The notes beneath the pieces are model-generated. The model saw nothing but the letters and a program-made list of their open reading frames with translations. It ran no database searches and was not told where the DNA came from. The position numbers were made by a program, and so were the translations under genes. From Candidatus Saccharimonadales bacterium (lineage in GTDB: Bacteria; Patescibacteriota; Saccharimonadia; Saccharimonadales; Saccharimonadaceae), in the NCBI GenBank assembly GCA_030146045.1, contig JASLDG010000039.1, positions 1-53,895 on the forward strand: DNA of 53,895 nt. Direction: 5' to 3'. This document shows positions 48,862 to 53,895 of this stretch, piece by piece. How positions within the stretch are numbered: position 1 is the stretch's first letter; each line of letters opens with the position of its first letter.

Positions 48862-50633
48862 TCTATCAAAAGAATATCGTCGTCGGGCAAACGGAATAAA
48901 CCTTCGTCGAGACGCTTTTGGTCAAGATAGTGCGCAACGAAGCCGATTGTTCGAGGAATCACAAACAAAGCATTAAAGAAGTCGGCCTCAATCAGCTGGT
49001 CGAGCTCACGTTCAGACATCTTTTCTTCATGTGTCAGTATATCGAGCATCAATGCGGCGATATGACCGTCAACATTCAGGATAAGATTTCCCTTTTTCTG
49101 TACCGTCTGCGCCTCGACGCCTTTAGCAAAGTCAAAGTATGGATGCTCTGCTACCTTGTCGGCAAATTCTGCCAATATAACAGTTCGCGGATCAGGCAGG
49201 TCAAGTCGATACTTTTTATGACCAATACCACCGATAATTTCCTTCTTCTTTGCGCGCAACTCCACGAGCTCGACTGGCCGCATACCAGTCGACACACCGT
49301 CAAACCACTCGCGAGCCGCGCTCGAGACTGCGCCGCCAAAACGTGGACCAACCGTCATCAGGCCAGCCGCCAGTGAATCAACTAGACCTTTGCCAGCACG
49401 TGCCGTAATGATCGTTGTCAAGGCACCAGATACCTGTGGACCATGATCTGTCGATAGCAAGAAAACCGTTCGCACAAAATCCACCGTCACCATCGAGAGT
49501 GGCATGCGCCCCAAAAGAGCAGCGGTGACTTGCAGTGCTATGTCACTTTCCGTAGACCACTGCGGCATAGTTTTACCAACAAACTTATATCCGTCCGCCG
49601 ATTCGCTACTAATCGTTGACGTAAACAGACTTTCTGATCGATGCGCAAGTGTCGATTCTTCGTGCTGTACGACATCTTTTGGCAGTTGTTCAATTAGTGT
49701 AGCTAGTTCGCTCATTGAGCCTGCCACAACCACACCAGCTTCTTTCAACGCTGTGCGTTTCGCACTCGCCGTTTCGCTCTTTGACCCCGCTAGCGCCTTG
49801 GCATGACCGAACTGCACGGATGTCTCAAAGCTCTCACCAATCACACCAGCAATATACGCAATGACAGGCTTCGTTACGTCACCATTTCGAATCAGCTCCG
49901 CAAGCTCATATTCATCTGTACCGCCAAGTTCACCGTAATAGACAATCGTTTTTGTTGCCCCGTCTTTTTCGGCGGCCAAAAACGCATCACGCGGAGTCGT
50001 CGTTGGGAATCGATCACCGCCAAAACAAAGCGCAAAACTCAGCAAATGACCACTCGCAGCAACCATCGATATCAGCTCATTAATCATACCGCCACTCGCA
50101 GAAAGTACCGCCACCGAACCCGACTCGTGTAAATGATTCTTCTGGATCTGCCGCCAGTCAACACCACCAACCACACCGAGCTTCAAAGCGCCCGGCACAA
50201 TCAAACCAACACCTGCTGGCCCAACAATCGTCTTGCCGTTTTTCACATACGTCTCATGTAGCTTGAGCGCCTGTACTTCTGGTATGTCTTCAGCAAATAT
50301 ATGCGCCCCAAGTGCATTGGGGTACTGTGCAAAAAAATCTTCAGTTGTCTGGGATGCACGCCGTGCACTTGTAATATTCAGTAGCCAGTCAACATGCTCA
50401 ATTTGCCCTTTGGCATCTTCCAGGCTTTTATAGCATGGTATCAGTACTTCTTTTTCGCCAAAAAAGTACTTCTCGAACCGCTTCGTACCACCAACAATAC
50501 CAACAATCGACGGAGTTTCTCGGCCACAAAGTGCATCGAAATCCAAAATAGCCTGATAACCTGGCTTATATGCGCCAACCGCTAAAATCGTTCCTCCGCT
50601 TTTACGGATATCTTCAATACTATGCATCGACAT
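48858..50633 (-). CDS. aclA: ATP-citrate lyase, large (SCS-alpha plus citrate synthase) subunit
   Basis: A 591-residue protein from ATG 50633, overlapping the aclB end by 14 nt. The N-terminal half is succinyl-CoA-synthetase-alpha-like (A-Q-Y-P-N-A-L-G-A-H-I-F-A-E-D-I-P-E; F-G-H-A-K-A-L with the phosphohistidine-type His). The C-terminal ~260 residues are citrate-synthase-like: S-T-D-H-G-P-Q-V-S-G-A, A-R-A-G-K-G-L-V-D-S-L, G-P-R-F-G-G-A-V, G-I-G-H-K-K-Y. With aclB it cleaves citrate with ATP and CoA to acetyl-CoA and oxaloacetate. Confidence 0.88.
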   Translation of the reverse strand: MSMHSIEDIRKSGGTILAVGAYKPGYQAILDFDALCGRETPSIVGIVGGTKRFEKYFFGEKEVLIPCYKSLEDAKGQIEHVDWLLNITSARRASQTTEDFFAQYPNALGAHIFAEDIPEVQALKLHETYVKNGKTIVGPAGVGLIVPGALKLGVVGGVDWRQIQKNHLHESGSVAVLSASGGMINELISMVAASGHLLSFALCFGGDRFPTTTPRDAFLAAEKDGATKTIVYYGELGGTDEYELAELIRNGDVTKPVIAYIAGVIGESFETSVQFGHAKALAGSKSETASAKRTALKEAGVVVAGSMSELATLIEQLPKDVVQHEESTLAHRSESLFTSTISSESADGYKFVGKTMPQWSTESDIALQVTAALLGRMPLSMVTVDFVRTVFLLSTDHGPQVSGALTTIITARAGKGLVDSLAAGLMTVGPRFGGAVSSAAREWFDGVSTGMRPVELVELRAKKKEIIGGIGHKKYRLDLPDPRTVILAEFADKVAEHPYFDFAKGVEAQTVQKKGNLILNVDGHIAALMLDILTHEEKMSERELDQLIEADFFNALFVIPRTIGFVAHYLDQKRLDEGLFRLPDDDILLID

Positions 50634-51753
50634 ATTCAAGCGCCTCATCTACTACTTCTGTTAATACCGTATCCGAGCCATGAACACTACCATAAATATC
50701 ATGTTTTCTCAAAAATGCTTCCATGGCTGCTAAACCTTCTTTTTCGTTCGGGCCACCACGGCGCACATACACCTTGATTTTAGCCTCTTTCAGCTGGTCA
50801 AGGTATTTCGTAAACGCATCGATCACGCCGCCAAACGTCTTTTTGACGTCTGTAAAGTTTGCCACACCGCCCGCAACAATCATAGCCTTACGCCGAGCTG
50901 ATGATTCAAACATCTGGCAAATGACCGCTTCAGTGTACACTTGTGCTTCTTCACGCGTTGGACCACCGCTATACTCTCCGTAATTACCAATCAATTCAGC
51001 CTTCTGCTGGTTCGCCGCCTCATCAGCAATTGTAATACTAGCACCGCCACCACTTAACAGCAGCCATATAGAGCCATCTTTATTCAAGATTCTAAACGAA
51101 AAAGATGCCGGCGACCCCGCATTTAGGTCATTAATAGTTGTTTCAGTAGCAGTCTTATGTACAGCCTCAGCGATGTCATCATTATTCCATGACGCCATGT
51201 ACTCAGCCGCACTATCAGCCAGTACTGCCGCATCAAGTAGAGCACACTGTTCGCCACGCACGACAAGCGGATTGATTTCAACAAAACTCAAATGTTCACT
51301 ATCCATAACATCAACAAGATGTTGCATAAATGCTTGAGGTAACGGCACGTCTTTCAAGCTACTGAATACCTTGATGTTCTCAGGGTGATCCTCGATATCA
51401 ACACCACCTTGAGGAGAGTAGAGTATCTTGACTCCTCCGCGAACCCGCTCAACACTCAAGTAACGCTCTTCTGTGTCTTCATGAAGAACCATCGGTTCGG
51501 CGATGAATGTGTCGAAACCACGCTCGGCTAATTCATGCACTGCTCGCTTGGCCTTATCTGAGGTCACGTTCACACGGATTAAGCCTTGCTTACCCCTCTT
51601 TTTAATACCCTGATCAACTTTAATAATATAGTCTGTATCACGTGCGAGCTGCGCAACATCATCATCAAGCGATGACATTCGTAATAAAATACCACGATAG
51701 TTATCGACCAGCATTTTTTTCGCCCTGTATTCTGTTAGTTTAACCCTCGCCAT
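50620..51753 (-). CDS. aclB: ATP-citrate lyase, small (ATP-grasp/citrate-binding) subunit
   Basis: A 377-residue protein with an ATP-grasp domain (I-I-K-V-D-Q-G-I-K-K-R-G-K-Q-G-L-I; F-V-E-I-N-P-L-V) and the citrate-binding domain typical of ATP-citrate lyase (N-Y-G-E-Y-S-G-G-P-T-R-E-E; V-R-R-G-G-P-N-E-K-E-G-L). S-P-Q-G-G-V-D-I-E is the family's S-x-x-G-G-V-x-I-E. It provides ATP binding and citrate activation. TACAAT lies nine bases before the ATG with no ribosome site. Confidence 0.88.
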   Translation of the reverse strand: MARVKLTEYRAKKMLVDNYRGILLRMSSLDDDVAQLARDTDYIIKVDQGIKKRGKQGLIRVNVTSDKAKRAVHELAERGFDTFIAEPMVLHEDTEERYLSVERVRGGVKILYSPQGGVDIEDHPENIKVFSSLKDVPLPQAFMQHLVDVMDSEHLSFVEINPLVVRGEQCALLDAAVLADSAAEYMASWNNDDIAEAVHKTATETTINDLNAGSPASFSFRILNKDGSIWLLLSGGGASITIADEAANQQKAELIGNYGEYSGGPTREEAQVYTEAVICQMFESSARRKAMIVAGGVANFTDVKKTFGGVIDAFTKYLDQLKEAKIKVYVRRGGPNEKEGLAAMEAFLRKHDIYGSVHGSDTVLTEVVDEALEYVDA

Positions 51754-51762
51754 GTAGGTTAT

Positions 51763-51772
51763 ATTGTATACT
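51763..51772. promoter_or_regulatory. overlapping divergent -10 boxes (aclB / GNAT)
   Basis: TACAAT on minus (51763-51768, for aclB) and TATACT on plus (51767-51772, six bases before ATG 51779) share two bases. The two polymerases could not be bound at once. Confidence 0.55.
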
Positions 51773-51778
51773 ACACTT

Positions 51779-52246
51779 ATGGATAAGCAAACCTCTTCAA
51801 CAATAATTGAATACCTCTCTTACCCTTCGACACAAGATATCCAGACAATCCAACGATTACTAGAACAGCTCAGTAACCATCGAAAAAGTCATGCTATTTC
51901 AGAAGATTTTATCGCCGAAATCAGCGCTTCTCCATATCATGATATTCTCATCGCGCGCGCAGCCGACACCAATTCAATTGTTGGATGCGCAACACTCAGC
52001 GTCACCTTTGGATCTGGCGTTGGGCGCCGAGTGTGGCTTGATGATTTCATTATCGACGACCAGCACCAAGGTGAAGGAATTGGCAGCTTACTATGGGACG
52101 AGATGCTCGTGTGGGCACAACATCACGATGCAGCCGCACTTCAATTCACTTCAAGTGATAAGCATAAAGCCGCGCACGGCTTTTACTTTAAAAAGGGCGC
52201 TGTTATACGGGACACAAATTTCTTCAAAAAAATAATTAACCGGTAA
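51779..52246 (+). CDS. GNAT-family N-acetyltransferase
   Basis: A 155-residue protein from ATG 51779 (placed by the -10 box six bases upstream; five residues shorter than the longest frame). Acetyl-CoA motif A is V-W-L-D-D-F-I-I-D-D-Q-H-Q-G-E-G-I-G-S-L-L (Q-x-x-G-x-G), then L-Q-F-T-S-S-D-K-H-K-A-A-H-G-F-Y-F-K-K-G-A. Acceptor unknown; small molecule or protein N-terminus are both possible. Followed by the Nudix gene after 16 bp. Confidence 0.88.
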   Translation: MDKQTSSTIIEYLSYPSTQDIQTIQRLLEQLSNHRKSHAISEDFIAEISASPYHDILIARAADTNSIVGCATLSVTFGSGVGRRVWLDDFIIDDQHQGEGIGSLLWDEMLVWAQHHDAAALQFTSSDKHKAAHGFYFKKGAVIRDTNFFKKIINR

Positions 52247-52262
52247 ACGAGCATAAGAACCT

Positions 52263-52823
52263 GTGAAACATTGGGAAACCCTATCATCGCGCTATCCCTA
52301 CGATAACCCGTGGATTACGGTCAGGGAGGATACGGTTATTCGACCAGATGGAAAAGAGGGAATATACGGCGTAGTCGAGATCAAATCACCTGGTGTTATG
52401 ATCGTACCCATAGACAACGATAACTGTATTCATTTAACACTTCAAGAGCGATATACAACTAATACGAACAGCTGGGAACTTCCAGCTGGTGGGTCAGACG
52501 GCGAGGACACTGAAGTTGCTGCACGACGTGAGCTACTCGAAGAAACTGGCCTTAAGGCAGACCATCTGAAGAAAATTTTATCGCTTTATCCAATTATAGG
52601 AATTAGTGACCATATTACACACATCTACATTGCGACTGGACTAACACAATCAACAGATAAGCTTGATACAGTTGATGGAATACTTGCCACCAAGAAAGTC
52701 TCCTTGCAACATGCAAAATCCATGATTTTTAATGGTGAAATGAGAGATGGGGCGTCGGTAGCAGCTATCCTCGCGGCCATCACTCATCTTGAACAGAGAC
52801 CACGTAACGAAAGTTATGACTGA
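52263..52823 (+). CDS. Nudix hydrolase (ADP-ribose pyrophosphatase-like)
   Basis: A 186-residue protein with GTG start. The Nudix box is complete in catalytic residues: G-E-D, then A-A-R-R-E-L-L-E-E-T-G-L, preceded by E-L-P-A-G-G. The N-terminal region (W-E-T-L-S-S-R-Y-P-Y-D-N-P-W-I-T-V-R) and overall length fit ADP-ribose pyrophosphatases. It cleaves a nucleoside diphosphate-X compound. It overlaps the end of the convergent manC gene by 10 nt. Confidence 0.85.
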   Translation: MKHWETLSSRYPYDNPWITVREDTVIRPDGKEGIYGVVEIKSPGVMIVPIDNDNCIHLTLQERYTTNTNSWELPAGGSDGEDTEVAARRELLEETGLKADHLKKILSLYPIIGISDHITHIYIATGLTQSTDKLDTVDGILATKKVSLQHAKSMIFNGEMRDGASVAAILAAITHLEQRPRNESYD

Positions 52824-53857
52824 AGTTTCTTAGCGACGTCACCAGCCTTCATACTGACATCTTTCCGCGCGACAAGTATGCCGTCCGGAGTATTAACAAC
52901 GACGACATTATCCAGACCAATAACCGCCACTGGTTTATCATCTTCTTCATTTCGAATATACACATTCTCGACTTCGATAGTATGGATATTGTCGCCTTTA
53001 ACATAATTGTTGTCTTCATCCTTAAAGACAACATCATGCAGGTCTTTGAAATTACCAATATCCATCCAGTCAAACCCGGCAGAAACGACCGCGAGAGACT
53101 CAGCTTTTTCGATCAGAGCAATGTCAATGACCTGGTTGTCCAGTGACAAATAAGCTTGATTATATTCATCACTTCCATGCTGAGTAATAGCAGTGAGCAA
53201 ATCGTAGCTTTTCTGTAGCTCGGGGGCGCTTTTCGCCATTTCACCAATAAATGTACGGACGGAACCAACAAAATAGCCACAATTCCATAAATAATTACCA
53301 GATTCAACATAGTGAAGTGCCGTATCATAATCAGGCTTTTCTTTAAATGACTCAACATTATATACACCTGATTTTTCATCGATTATTCCATCGCGTTCAA
53401 TATATCCAAATCCTGTTGATGGAAACGTTGGCTCAATCCCAATGAGAACGATCTGGCTCGTCTCACTCGACACCCTACCAGCCGTCGCAAATGAGCGAGC
53501 AAATCCAGCAAGGTCGCGTACATTATGATCTGAATGAATAAATGCCACAGGCTCGTCTTTATCATGGTTACGGGCAATATAGTCAAGCGCAAAGATAATA
53601 CAGTGCGCAGTACCCCTTCGGCCTGGCTCGATCAAGAATGCTTCATCGGGTAGCTCGGGTAGTTGAGCGCGGAGTGGCTCAGCATGGCTCGCTTCAGTTA
53701 CGACATATATAGTGTCGCCAAGCTTGCGTGCACGATCATATGCCTGCTGCACCATGGTGCGCTCTGTCGTTAATGCTAAAAGTTGTTTTGGTCGATGCGA
53801 TGTCGAGAGCGGCCACAGTCGGGTACCGGACCCCCCAGCTATAATTACGGTAATCAT
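52814..53857 (-). CDS. manC: mannose-1-phosphate guanylyltransferase
   Basis: A 347-residue nucleotidyltransferase: I-I-A-G-G-S-G-T-R-L-W-P-L-S (GTP binding), P-K-Q-L-L-A-L, I-H-S-D-H-N-V (metal), F-G-Y-I-E-R-D, F-K-E-K-P, N-C-G-Y-F and D-W-M-D-I-G-N-F motifs are present. It makes GDP-mannose for the surface glycan genes at 42-47 kb. Only the pyrophosphorylase domain is present, not the phosphomannose isomerase fusion. TATAAT (53865-53870) lies seven bases from the ATG. Confidence 0.92.
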   Translation of the reverse strand: MITVIIAGGSGTRLWPLSTSHRPKQLLALTTERTMVQQAYDRARKLGDTIYVVTEASHAEPLRAQLPELPDEAFLIEPGRRGTAHCIIFALDYIARNHDKDEPVAFIHSDHNVRDLAGFARSFATAGRVSSETSQIVLIGIEPTFPSTGFGYIERDGIIDEKSGVYNVESFKEKPDYDTALHYVESGNYLWNCGYFVGSVRTFIGEMAKSAPELQKSYDLLTAITQHGSDEYNQAYLSLDNQVIDIALIEKAESLAVVSAGFDWMDIGNFKDLHDVVFKDEDNNYVKGDNIHTIEVENVYIRNEEDDKPVAVIGLDNVVVVNTPDGILVARKDVSMKAGDVAKKLQS

Positions 53858-53895
53858 AGGCCTTATTATAGCACTAATAAAAAATAATTTTTTAT

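Noticed and set aside
1..53895. Alternative genetic code (TGA as Gly) found in some related phyla
   Set aside because: TGA ends several genes at the expected place (for example at 2100-2102 and the MutY-like gene), so the standard code applies.

Overview
The window reads as a stretch of a small-genome Patescibacteria (Candidate Phyla Radiation) chromosome, most probably Candidatus Saccharibacteria (TM7). This placement is inferred from gene content and style; no marker gene for classification is present. Supporting signs are the very tight packing with overlapping stops, standard-code TGA stops, many genes whose only 5' signal is a -10 box 6-9 nt before the ATG (leaderless style), single-membrane surface proteins with signal peptides and C-terminal anchors, and short versions of familiar genes (a LexA DNA-binding domain alone, a MutY without its Fe-S motif).

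Layout. 1-5.4 kb: a cut histidine phosphatase, a winged-helix/Nudix regulator, a CYTH-kinase fusion, a diiron AurF-like oxygenase, trmB, tsaC and an MscS channel. 5.4-15.4 kb: two small envelope proteins, a MutY-like glycosylase, a metallo-beta-lactamase-fold protein, YtxH and a small membrane protein, aspS, a CBS-domain membrane protein, a DsbA-like thioredoxin-fold protein, a probable 30-residue gene with its own promoter and terminator, corA, and an AbrB/MFS efflux operon. 15.5-25.7 kb: a surface-protein cluster on the minus strand with a C39-like peptidase, two DUF916/WxL-interacting-like proteins, a PKD protein and four secreted proteins with related C-terminal domains, resembling a WxL system.

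25.8-36.4 kb: the most unusual region. Two fibre-like surface proteins flank an F1-type ATPase operon that keeps the order (c-like)-(b-like)-delta-alpha-gamma-beta-epsilon but has no a subunit. Its c-position gene codes for a secreted domain fused to a C-terminal two-helix hairpin with a c-subunit-like R-N-P loop and no carboxylate at the usual ion-binding place. Its b-position gene is a soluble coiled coil. I infer an ATP-driven machine coupled to an extracytoplasmic structure rather than a proton-driven ATP synthase.

36.5-42.3 kb: small envelope proteins, a transglutaminase-like/TPR protein, a DUF4287 protein, a small gene lying between two copies of a ~95-nt double-hairpin repeat, tRNA-Asn(GTT), and a membrane-anchored serine-hydrolase-like protein without the usual catalytic lysine. 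42.3-53.9 kb: LexA-like DNA-binding protein, Wzy-like polymerase/ligase, polyprenyl-phosphate sugar transferase, glycosyltransferase, glmS and manC (surface polysaccharide supply), plus a two-subunit ATP-citrate lyase, a GNAT acetyltransferase and a Nudix hydrolase. No gap longer than about 300 bases is left without a gene or described element.
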